Below, one piece after another: positions 1 through 5,052 of a DNA stretch of 5,215 nt (positions are counted from its first letter, which is position 1; every line of letters begins with the position of its first letter). The translations under genes were made by a program, and so were the position numbers. The DNA lies in NCBI GenBank assembly GCA_012800135.1, contig JAAZJV010000231.1, positions 1-5,215 on the forward strand, given 5' to 3'. The notes under the pieces were generated by a model. The model was not told where the DNA came from and made no database searches. It saw only the letters and a program-made list of their open reading frames with translations. This DNA comes from Clostridiaceae bacterium. Lineage in GTDB: Bacteria; Bacillota; Clostridia; Saccharofermentanales; DTU023.

Positions 1-416
1 GCAAAAAAGTACTCGATCACTTCATGAATCCGCGTAATGTAGGCGAAATCGAGGACGCGACCGCGACGGGGACGGTAGGGAATCCTATATGCGGAGACAT
101 CATGAAGATGTATCTAAAGATTGAAGACAATGTCATTGTCGACGCTAAGTTCAAAACATTCGGCTGCGGATCGGCGATTGCAACCTCCAGCATGGCCACC
201 GAAATGATTATCGGGAAGACGACGGATGAGGCTCTTGTGCTGACCAATAAAGCCGTGGCTGAAGCGCTCGACGGCTTACCTCCTGTCAAAATGCACTGCT
301 CCGTGTTGGCGGAACAGGCCGTAAAAAAAGCGCTCTACGACTATTATCAAAGCGAAGGTCTGATGACCCCGGAGCGCGAAAAAATGTTCAAAATCCTCGA
401 GGAAGATGAACATTAA
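1..416 (+). CDS. nifU: NifU/IscU-like Fe-S cluster assembly scaffold protein, 5' end cut by window edge
   Basis: This protein is a scaffold on which [2Fe-2S] or [4Fe-4S] clusters are built from sulfur delivered by a NifS/IscS cysteine desulfurase before transfer to apoproteins in the cytoplasm. The reading frame is open to the left edge, and the codons before the ATG at 24 encode KKVLDHF. Family members typically read KVLDHFMNPRNVG here, so that ATG is an internal Met and the true start lies upstream. Counting from that Met, the three cluster-ligand cysteines are C23 (GNPICGD), C48 (FGCGSA) and C92 (MHCSVL), and the Asp of CGD that helps cluster release is D25. LPPVK at 85-89 matches the segment that Hsp70-type chaperones bind in IscU. 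There is no C-terminal Nfu or ferredoxin-like domain, so it is the short form. The gene usually follows a cysteine desulfurase gene, which would be outside the window. The family assignment is secure; nifU versus iscU is only a naming choice. Confidence 0.95.
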   Translation, partial: KKVLDHFMNPRNVGEIEDATATGTVGNPICGDIMKMYLKIEDNVIVDAKFKTFGCGSAIATSSMATEMIIGKTTDEALVLTNKAVAEALDGLPPVKMHCSVLAEQAVKKALYDYYQSEGLMTPEREKMFKILEEDEH

Positions 417-425
417 ACACAATCA

Positions 426-439
426 TGTATAAATATACA
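426..439. other. Perfect AT-rich palindrome after nifU
   Basis: TGTATA, two A residues, then TATACA form a perfect 14-bp dyad 10 nt after the nifU stop codon. It could be an operator or simply AT-rich chance symmetry. It lacks the outer CTG/CAG of a proteobacterial LexA box and does not look like the Gram-positive LexA site. No function is assigned. Confidence 0.3.
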
Positions 440-445
440 AAAAAT

Positions 446-488
446 CCGTGCAGAAGCACGTCTGACCGCGCGGCATATTTGTTTTTTT
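446..488 (+). terminator. Probable intrinsic terminator of the nifU transcript
   Basis: CCGTGC (446-451) can pair with GCGCGG (468-473), with one G-U pair, and AGA (452-454) with TCT (461-463) extends the stem across a bulge. A competing local hairpin, CGTGC (447-451) with GCACG (456-460) around AGAA, uses the same left arm. The stem follows an A-run and is followed by a U-rich stretch ending in seven T (482-488). The location, 30 nt after the nifU stop and before a new promoter, fits a terminator. The wobble pair, the bulge and the short gap before the T-run make the call moderate. Confidence 0.5.
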
Positions 489-500
489 ATGTAAGTGACT

Positions 501-526
501 AGAGGACAGCAATGTCCTCTATTGCT
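501..526. promoter_or_regulatory. Two overlapping, mutually exclusive inverted repeats on the apeA promoter
   Basis: AGAGGACA (501-508) and TGTCCTCT (513-520) form a perfect 8-bp inverted repeat around GCAA. AGCAAT (508-513) and ATTGCT (521-526) form a second 6-bp inverted repeat that shares bases with the first. Both cover the region from the -35 to the start of the -10 box. They could be a repressor or activator operator. No T-run follows, so they are unlikely to be a terminator. Confidence 0.45.
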
Positions 527-531
527 ATAAT
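503..531 (+). promoter_or_regulatory. Sigma-A-type promoter with extended -10 for apeA
   Basis: The -10 hexamer TATAAT (526-531) is a perfect consensus and is preceded by TGC, giving an extended -10. With a 17-bp spacer the -35 hexamer is AGGACA (503-508), which matches TTGACA at four of six bases. Transcription would begin near 537-539, giving a leader of about 46 nt to the ATG at 584. An extended -10 commonly compensates for a weak -35. Confidence 0.75.
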
Positions 532-543
532 GGGTGAGTAAAT

Positions 544-579
544 TGCGGCACATCGCACGATAGCCGCAGGGAAAGGAAG
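544..579 (+). promoter_or_regulatory. Leader stem-loop abutting the apeA ribosome binding site
   Basis: TGCGGC (544-549) pairs with GCCGCA (563-568). Inside it, ATC (552-554) pairs with GAT (559-561) around a GCAC tetraloop. The stem ends just before the purine-rich Shine-Dalgarno stretch (about 569-579, AAAGGAAG at its 3' end), which lies 4 nt from the ATG at 584. A 5' stem-loop here could stabilise the mRNA or modulate ribosome access. The role is inferred; only the base pairing and position are seen. Confidence 0.45.
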
Positions 580-583
580 TTTT

Positions 584-2056
584 ATGATTGAACAGAACCT
601 AGACGCTGCGAACGATCCTAAAGATCGTAAGCCATATGAGGAATTACGCAAACAACTGACATTCTCTTTCAAAAATCTTTGGAATCCCGACAATCAAGAA
701 GAAATGAACGCCGTCATGGCGTTTTGTGAAGATTATAAAGTCGCTCTCAATGAAGGGAAGACGGAACGCGAATTTGTTAAGTTCGCAGTAGATCTTCTTG
801 AAAAAAGCGGTTTTCGCGCGTTTAATCCGGATGAACAGCTATCAGCCGGTGATCGCGTGTACGATTCCGTACACGGCAAAGGATTAATCGCCGCTGTCGT
901 CGGATCAGATTCGCCGGTCAAAGGATTTAATATGATCGGTGCGCACATCGATTCGCCGCGCCTTGATCTGAAGCCGAATCCTCTTTATGAGTCGAATGAT
1001 TTTGCATTTTTAAAAACGCACTACTATGGCGGCATCAAGAAATACCTGTGGGTCGCAACACCGCTTGCGCTACATGGCTTTGTGACACTCAATGACGGGA
1101 CGACCGTGGATATCTCCATCGGAGAAAATGAGGAAGATCCTGTCTTCAGTATTACAGATTTGCTTATACATCTGGCCGAAGAGAAGATGCAGAAGAAAGC
1201 ATCGGATGTCGTGTCAGGTGAAGAGTTGAACGTTCTCGTCGGCGGTATCCCGATCACAAGCGATGAAGACGTTAAAGAACGCTTTAAATTAGGTATCCTG
1301 AAGCTGCTTTATGATCAGTACGGCATTGTCGAACGAAATCTTTTGACGGCCGAAATTGAAATTGTCCCTGCGGTGAAAGCGCGCGATATCGGTTTTGACC
1401 GCGCGTTTGTAGGCGGATACGGTCAAGATGACCGCGTTTGCGCATACACGGCTCTACGCGCGTTGATCGATATCGATCAGCCGTTGCGGCGCACCGCTGT
1501 GTGCGTTTTTTACGATAAAGAGGAGATAGGCTCGACCGGAGTCACCGGTGCGCGCTCTCAACTTTATCCGTCCGTTCAGAAACGCATTGTTCGATCAATA
1601 CTTGGCCGTGAGCCTTCTGCATTCGAGCTTATCGACAATATTGAACAGTCCGTCATGTTGTCCTCAGACGTCGCTGCGGCCTACGATCCGACGTATCCGA
1701 CTATGTTTGATCCGCTTAACAGCACCTATGCCGGGCGCGGTATCGCGATCGTCAAATATGTGGGGCATGGGGGCAAGAGCCACACGTCGGACGCCAGCGC
1801 TGAATATTTTGATGAAGTGACCAAACTTTTGGACAAAAATAATATTCCTTGGCAGACGGGTGAATTGGGACGCATTGATCTGGGCGGCGGAGGCACCGTT
1901 GCCGTTTTTCAAGCTGATCTCGGCATTACGGTCATCGATTGCGGTGTACCTGTGCTTTCGATGCATTCGTGCTTTGAGGCGACTAGCAAGATCGATATTT
2001 ATATGACATACCGAGCCTACAACGTTTTCTTTGAACAGATGCGCGTCGAGGACTAA
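584..2056 (+). CDS. apeA: M18-family metalloaminopeptidase (aspartyl aminopeptidase-like)
   Basis: This is a cytoplasmic dizinc exopeptidase that removes N-terminal residues from peptides; M18 enzymes often prefer acidic residues, but the specificity here is not known. The expected metal ligands are present: H121 (GAHIDSPRLDLKPNP), bridging D282 (GYGQDDRV), E314 next to catalytic E313 (YDKEEIGSTG), D362 (SSDVAAAYDP) and H461 (MHSCFEATS). HYYGGIKKYLW (146-156) is also typical of M18. The N-terminal KTERE segment (59-63) matches the bacterial apeA branch rather than apeB. At 490 residues it is full length, without signal peptide or membrane segment. The start at 584 is supported by the AAAGGAAG ribosome binding site and the promoter upstream. 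The carboxyltransferase gene follows after 47 nt and is probably co-transcribed. The family is secure; the gene symbol is less so. Confidence 0.93.
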   Translation: MIEQNLDAANDPKDRKPYEELRKQLTFSFKNLWNPDNQEEMNAVMAFCEDYKVALNEGKTEREFVKFAVDLLEKSGFRAFNPDEQLSAGDRVYDSVHGKGLIAAVVGSDSPVKGFNMIGAHIDSPRLDLKPNPLYESNDFAFLKTHYYGGIKKYLWVATPLALHGFVTLNDGTTVDISIGENEEDPVFSITDLLIHLAEEKMQKKASDVVSGEELNVLVGGIPITSDEDVKERFKLGILKLLYDQYGIVERNLLTAEIEIVPAVKARDIGFDRAFVGGYGQDDRVCAYTALRALIDIDQPLRRTAVCVFYDKEEIGSTGVTGARSQLYPSVQKRIVRSILGREPSAFELIDNIEQSVMLSSDVAAAYDPTYPTMFDPLNSTYAGRGIAIVKYVGHGGKSHTSDASAEYFDEVTKLLDKNNIPWQTGELGRIDLGGGGTVAVFQADLGITVIDCGVPVLSMHSCFEATSKIDIYMTYRAYNVFFEQMRVED

Positions 2057-2103
2057 ATTGTTCTTGATTTCATCATAAATTATTGATAACGGGAGAGTAA
2101 CAG

Positions 2104-3666
2104 ATGAAGAAACTTGGGATTCAGGATTTGACGGTACGCGATGGCAATCAGTCCATTCTCGCGACGCGGATGACGCGTCAACATATCAAAGAGCTTGCGG
2201 CCGTCCTCGACAAAGTCGGCTTCTATTCTATGGAAGTCTGGGGCGGCGCCACCTTTGACTCGGCGTATCGCTTCCTCAAAGAGAGCTCGTGGGAAATCCT
2301 GCGAGACATCAGAAAAGCGGCGCCCAACACGAAATTGTCTATGTTATTGCGCGGACAAAACATTGTCGGCTATCAACATTATGACAACGACATTCTTGAG
2401 CGCTTCATCCGATTAACGATTGAGAACGGCATCGACATCATACGTATCTTTGACGCCCTGAATGATCCCAACAATATGCGCAACTCAATCGCCTTTACCA
2501 AGAAATATGGCGGTCATGTGCAGGCGGCAATCGCTTACACGGTAAGTCCCGTTCACAGTAACGAATACTACGCCGAACTTGTGAAAATGTATGAATCGAT
2601 GGGCGCCGATTCGATCTGCATCAAGGACATGTCAGGTATTATCACGCCTCAGAACGCCTATGAGCTCGTCTCTGCGATTAAAGAATCATCAGATCTGCCT
2701 CTTAACCTTCACTCGCATACGACGGCGAACGCGACTGCGCTCGTGATGGAGCAGGCGATGAAAGCCGGTGTCGATGTTGTCGACGGCTGTATTTCACCTT
2801 TCTCCGGCGGCACGTCGCATCTGGCGGTTGAAACACTGCTTGAAGCGGCAAAATTGACCGATCGCGATACTGATCTTGACCTTGACGCGTTAAGCGAAGC
2901 TTACGAGCATGCCAACTCAATCGTTAACTACTACATTGAATCAGGCGATCTTCGTGTACGTTCACTCATTCCCAATCCGAAAATCCTAACGTATCAAGTA
3001 CCGGGCGGTATGCTCTCCAATCTAATAAGCCAGATGGAACAGCAAGGTGCGGCTAATCGCATGAACGAAGTTCTCAAAGAGATTCCGAACGTTCGCAAAG
3101 ATATGGGCTATCCTCCTCTTGTTACTCCGCTTTCACAGATGGTCGGCACACAGGCCGTATTAAACGTACTTTTTGGTGACCGCTATAAGATGATACCTAC
3201 CGAGATCAAAAACTACGTTCAGGGCCTTTACGGGAAGTTTCCCGGCGATCCTGACCCCGACATCGTTGAAAAAGTTATGGCTCAAATCCCGGACAAAAAG
3301 ACGCCTGTCCCGCCGGAAGATCTCCCGTACGTCTATGAAGATAACAAAAAAGTCATGACGGAATTTCTCGGAAGGGAACCTGATGAGGAAGAAGTTGTCG
3401 CGTATTCCATTTTCCCAGCACCGGTGAGAACCTACTATGAGGAAAAAGAACTCGGCATGAAAGTTGAAGAAACCCCGGTGAAACAGGAGAGCGCGCCTGC
3501 GAAGGCATCAGCTCCCGTAGCGAACAATCCGGCACCGTCTTCTGCGGATGCGGCCAATCCTGCGCCAGTTCTCAATCCTTCGGGTACGAGTGCTGCCTAT
3601 GATTCCGATGTAGCGTATGATTTGGTGGTAGATGGTACTGTGTACCGCTTGACAATCATAAGCTGA
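2104..3666 (+). CDS. oadA: Stand-alone carboxyltransferase subunit (oxaloacetate decarboxylase alpha / transcarboxylase 5S / pyruvate carboxylase B type), no biotinyl domain
   Basis: The protein is a TIM-barrel carboxyltransferase that moves CO2 between oxaloacetate/pyruvate and a biotin carrier. Visible active-site residues are D13 (VRDGNQS), K174 (CIKDMSG, the lysine that becomes carboxylated) and metal ligands H203 and H205 (NLHSHTT). LLRGQN (81-86), RIFDALNDPNN (114-124) and PGGMLSN (300-306) are family signatures. An Ala/Pro-rich linker (about 456-495) precedes the C-terminal strand AYDLVVDGTVYRLTI, after which the protein stops at residue 520. There is no C-terminal biotinyl domain with its MKM lysine motif. 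The tail resembles that of the Propionibacterium 5S subunit, which is also biotin-free, so this is probably complete rather than truncated. GGGAGAG (2091-2097), 6 nt from the ATG, supports the start. Which of the three complexes it serves cannot be decided here, since no carrier or membrane subunit is adjacent; the symbol is therefore provisional. Confidence 0.88.
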   Translation: MKKLGIQDLTVRDGNQSILATRMTRQHIKELAAVLDKVGFYSMEVWGGATFDSAYRFLKESSWEILRDIRKAAPNTKLSMLLRGQNIVGYQHYDNDILERFIRLTIENGIDIIRIFDALNDPNNMRNSIAFTKKYGGHVQAAIAYTVSPVHSNEYYAELVKMYESMGADSICIKDMSGIITPQNAYELVSAIKESSDLPLNLHSHTTANATALVMEQAMKAGVDVVDGCISPFSGGTSHLAVETLLEAAKLTDRDTDLDLDALSEAYEHANSIVNYYIESGDLRVRSLIPNPKILTYQVPGGMLSNLISQMEQQGAANRMNEVLKEIPNVRKDMGYPPLVTPLSQMVGTQAVLNVLFGDRYKMIPTEIKNYVQGLYGKFPGDPDPDIVEKVMAQIPDKKTPVPPEDLPYVYEDNKKVMTEFLGREPDEEEVVAYSIFPAPVRTYYEEKELGMKVEETPVKQESAPAKASAPVANNPAPSSADAANPAPVLNPSGTSAAYDSDVAYDLVVDGTVYRLTIIS

Positions 3667-3677
3667 CTCACTGACTG

Positions 3678-3706
3678 GTCCTGAATGCAGGATGATAGAT
3701 CTTTTT
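3678..3706 (+). other. Weak hairpin after oadA with a trailing T-run
   Basis: TCCTG (3679-3683) and CAGGA (3688-3692) form a 5-bp stem with an AATG loop, extendable by one G-U pair. Five T (3702-3706) follow only after a gap of about 9 nt. It is too short and too distant from the T-run to be called a terminator, but it may stabilise the 3' end of the transcript. Confidence 0.25.
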
Positions 3707-3760
3707 GACGCAAAATATTTAAATGTATCGCCAGGATGATTTTACAAGTGAATAATCTAT

Positions 3761-3812
3761 GAAGAGGACGTCTGTAAGTATTACTCTCAGACGTCCTCTT
3801 CTTAAATTATTT
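3761..3812 (+). terminator. Strong stem-loop terminator of the apeA-oadA unit
   Basis: GAAGAGGACGTCTG (3761-3774) and CAGACGTCCTCTTC (3788-3801) form a perfect 14-bp stem with a 13-nt loop. The loop can itself close by three more pairs (AGT 3777-3779 with ACT 3783-3785). The AT-rich tail from 3802 includes TTATTTT. It lies about 95 nt after the oadA stop and before a long gene-free region, which fits the end of the operon. The tail is not a pure T-run, so efficiency may be moderate. Confidence 0.8.
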
Positions 3813-3884
3813 TCGTTATCTGAGATTTACTCGACGGGCGTTCAATAATTATATTAATAAAGAATATTACGAAAACGAGGATTC

Positions 3885-3911
3885 TTAAGAAACTATTACA
3901 GTTTCGCTTAA
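3885..3911. repeat. Imperfect inverted repeat in the AT-rich region
   Basis: TTAAGAAACT (3885-3894) pairs with AGTTT (3900-3904) and CTTAA (3907-3911) around an ATTAC loop, with a 2-nt bulge (CG, 3905-3906). This gives about 10 bp of stem. No T-run follows, so it is not an obvious terminator. It could be a protein-binding dyad. Confidence 0.35.
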
Positions 3912-3934
3912 CATATATATTGCCCATATATATT
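3912..3934. repeat. Two tandem copies of CATATATATT
   Basis: CATATATATT occurs at 3912-3921 and again at 3925-3934, separated by GCC, giving a 13-bp period. The ATATATAT cores also make the block nearly palindromic. Such AT steps melt or bend easily. No specific role can be assigned. Confidence 0.5.
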
Positions 3935-3982
3935 CTCAATAGAAAATATAATTATTGTAATATTTATAATAACATTTAGATT

Positions 3983-3997
3983 TGTAATAAATTTACA
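3983..3997. promoter_or_regulatory. Candidate operator dyad upstream of the poly-G promoter
   Basis: TGTAA (3983-3987) and TTACA (3993-3997) form an inverted repeat with a 5-bp centre, about 20 bp upstream of the -35-like TTGAGA at 4017. Size and position suit an activator or repressor site. The dyad resembles a BirA half-site pair only loosely, and the 5-bp spacing is far too short for BirA, so no regulator is named. Confidence 0.35.
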
Positions 3998-4016
3998 TTC
4001 TCTTGACACAGAAATC

Positions 4017-4043
4017 TTGAGATTATGCGGGGGGGGGTATATT
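4017..4043 (+). promoter_or_regulatory. Candidate promoter with a poly-G spacer, possibly phase variable
   Basis: TTGAGA (4017-4022) matches the -35 consensus at five of six bases, and TATATT (4038-4043) matches the -10 consensus at five of six. The spacer is 15 bp and nine of those bases are an uninterrupted G-run. At 15 bp the promoter should be weak; slipped-strand gain of one or two G would give 16-17 bp. A perfect TTGACA at 4003-4008 lies 14 bp upstream but has no -10 at a usable distance. Transcription from here would begin near 4050 and run towards the membrane-protein pair. Confidence 0.55.
4029..4037. repeat. Homopolymeric tract of nine G
   Basis: This uninterrupted G9 run stands out sharply in an AT-rich region. 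Runs of this length are prone to length change during replication. Its position between -35-like and -10-like hexamers makes a regulatory effect of length change plausible. A sequencing or assembly length error is also possible. Confidence 0.9.
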
Positions 4044-4098
4044 GTGAAAGAGACCTTAGATGGATGCTTGTTTGCAATCAACCTATGACTATATATTA

Positions 4099-4177
4099 AG
4101 GCATATTCGGATTATTACCATGGCGCGTTCTTCACTGCCATAGCTTAAGATCTGCTTTCAGGCATAGTGGATTATTA
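4099..4177. repeat. Imperfect direct repeat AGGCATA..GGATTATTA
   Basis: The copy at 4099-4117 reads AGGCATATTCGGATTATTA and the copy at 4160-4177 reads AGGCATAGTGGATTATTA. They differ by one single-base indel and about two substitutions near the middle, and start 61 nt apart. Resemblance continues weakly into the bases after each copy (ATGGCGCGTT versus ATGCGTT). They may be paired binding sites or the remains of a local duplication. Confidence 0.55.
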
Positions 4178-4182
4178 GATGC

Positions 4183-4204
4183 GTTTGAGGTGTATTACTC
4201 AAAC
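4183..4204 (+). promoter_or_regulatory. Leader hairpin upstream of the permease-like gene
   Basis: GTTTGAG (4183-4189) and CTCAAAC (4198-4204) form a perfect 7-bp stem with an 8-nt loop, ending 32 nt before the ATG at 4237. No T-run follows, so it is not a terminator. It may shape the translation-initiation region, which lacks a clear Shine-Dalgarno site. Confidence 0.4.
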
Positions 4205-4236
4205 AGGATTCAAAGTTCTTAGACTGAAAATCGTAT

Positions 4237-5052
4237 ATGCACATTGAATTCAAAAAGCTTTTCGACCGTTGGGAATTTTATATCATTTTTACAGTCGGTT
4301 TGCTTATTTCTCTTTTTAATCTCATAGGAATAAGAAGCGAAAACCAGTTTTGTACAATTTTCGATGTGCCGTCTGCTTTTCAGACTGCCATGATCTATGG
4401 CGGAAGGCTAAGTGAATTTTTTTCAGTTATTTATCTTCCTTTTTTGGCAGTCCTTCCTTATGTTGATCAGTACTACTCGGAAAAACGTTGGGGCGTTGTA
4501 GCTTGCGAATTGACAAGGCAGTCACGTAAGTCATATTTTTCAAAAAAAGCTCTTACCATTTGGATCGTCGCGGCTGGCTCTATTTTCGTGATCTATCTCT
4601 TTAACCAGATTTGCTGTCTGATCCCCTATCCGATTACGCAAAAGAGAATATTTTTGTCCGGCAGTATTTATGATCAACATTTGTTTTATGAAATTCAGCA
4701 TACTCCGATGCCGGAGCTTTATATGAATTTTCCTTTTTTACATAATATGATTCATGCTTTTTATGCCTGCTTCAATGGCGGTTCGGTAGCGTTGTCGGGT
4801 TTTGCGCTAAGCTTGTATATGCAGAAGAACAAGGCCGTTGCCAACCTCATGCCGATCGGCATCTTTCTTCTTGTCAATTTTCTCGGGATTTTTCTGTTTG
4901 GTGCCGAATTCGCTCCTGCTATTGCCATTATCGCATCTCCGGTCTACACAATTACGTCACTTCTCCCATCAATGATTATTCTTTCGGTGTCCTATATAGC
5001 AAGTATCATCGCAATCATAATGAAAATTAATTACTTTAAGGACATCATATGA
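4237..5052 (+). CDS. Six-helix ABC-2-permease-like integral membrane protein, function unknown
   Basis: The 271-residue protein appears to have six membrane segments, at about 14-30, 60-76, 105-129, 172-194, 202-222 and 243-262. The start resembles ABC-2 permeases: a short basic amphipathic stretch (EFKKLF) before the first helix. After helix 2, LPYVDQYYSEKRWGVV then TRQSRKSYFSKK recalls the coupling-helix region of Firmicutes ABC-2 membrane proteins, where the permease contacts its ATPase. This assignment rests on topology and pattern only. The start is constrained by an in-frame stop at 4225, leaving 4237 as the first ATG, yet no Shine-Dalgarno sequence is visible, which is odd beside its neighbours. 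Codon use looks more AT-rich than in apeA and oadA, so recent acquisition is possible. The stop overlaps the next start by 4 nt. No ATPase gene is upstream; it may lie beyond the right edge. Confidence 0.75.
   Translation: MHIEFKKLFDRWEFYIIFTVGLLISLFNLIGIRSENQFCTIFDVPSAFQTAMIYGGRLSEFFSVIYLPFLAVLPYVDQYYSEKRWGVVACELTRQSRKSYFSKKALTIWIVAAGSIFVIYLFNQICCLIPYPITQKRIFLSGSIYDQHLFYEIQHTPMPELYMNFPFLHNMIHAFYACFNGGSVALSGFALSLYMQKNKAVANLMPIGIFLLVNFLGIFLFGAEFAPAIAIIASPVYTITSLLPSMIILSVSYIASIIAIIMKINYFKDII

Larger units (their letters stand above)
3813..4016. other. AT-rich intergenic region without a gene
   Basis: No frame on either strand carries a convincing coding sequence here. The stretch is markedly richer in A and T than the genes to its left. 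It holds an imperfect hairpin, a short tandem direct repeat and a 15-bp dyad (listed separately), and it ends at the poly-G promoter. An upstream regulatory region with bent or easily melted DNA is plausible. An old insertion or deletion junction is another possibility. Confidence 0.6.
4050..4236 (+). other. Long untranslated leader ahead of the membrane-protein genes
   Basis: If the poly-G promoter is used, the mRNA would have a leader of about 187 nt. It holds an imperfect direct repeat, a weak 5-bp hairpin (4120-4124 with 4137-4141) and a stronger 7-bp hairpin (4183-4204). Two tiny open frames occur: 27 codons from ATG 4060 to TAG 4141, and 22 codons from ATG 4179 to TGA 4245. The second overlaps the start of the downstream gene. 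Neither has a good ribosome binding site or a recognised product. I recognise no known riboswitch class. Confidence 0.4.

Noticed and set aside
17..289. Open frame of 90 codons on the minus strand
   Set aside because: It lies antisense to the nifU-like gene, which has clear family motifs; the minus-strand product has no recognisable pattern. The other minus-strand frames inside apeA and oadA were rejected for the same reason.
426..439. The TGTATA-AA-TATACA palindrome as an SOS (LexA) box
   Set aside because: It lacks the CTGT...ACAG ends of the proteobacterial site and does not match the Gram-positive LexA site; the neighbouring genes are not DNA-repair genes.
1548..1820. Alternate + strand frame of 90 codons inside apeA
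   Set aside because: It is a shadow of the M18 gene, whose frame carries all catalytic motifs across this stretch.
3664..3760. A biotinyl domain lost from oadA by a recent stop or frameshift
   Set aside because: The in-frame sequence after the TGA soon hits another stop, the other frames show no MKM-type motif, and only about 95 nt separate the stop from the terminator, too little for a biotinyl domain.
4003..4031. Perfect -35 consensus TTGACA at 4003-4008 as the main promoter element
   Set aside because: At 15-19 bp downstream there is only TATGCG and G-run sequence, with no -10-like hexamer; the TATATT box is 29 bp away. TTGAGA at 4017 pairs better with it.
4044..4088. A 14-codon frame from GTG 4044 with the G-run acting as ribosome site
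   Set aside because: The spacing would be workable, but the predicted transcription start near 4050 lies after the GTG, and the peptide is too short to support.
4060..4143. A 27-codon frame (ATG 4060 to TAG 4141) as a small peptide gene
   Set aside because: Its ribosome site is weak, the product (MDACLQSTYDYI...) has no leader-peptide or core-peptide pattern I recognise, and short frames are expected by chance.
4050..4236. A known riboswitch or T-box in the long leader
   Set aside because: I see no T-box sequence or recognised riboswitch core, and no terminator hairpin with a T-run before the start codon.
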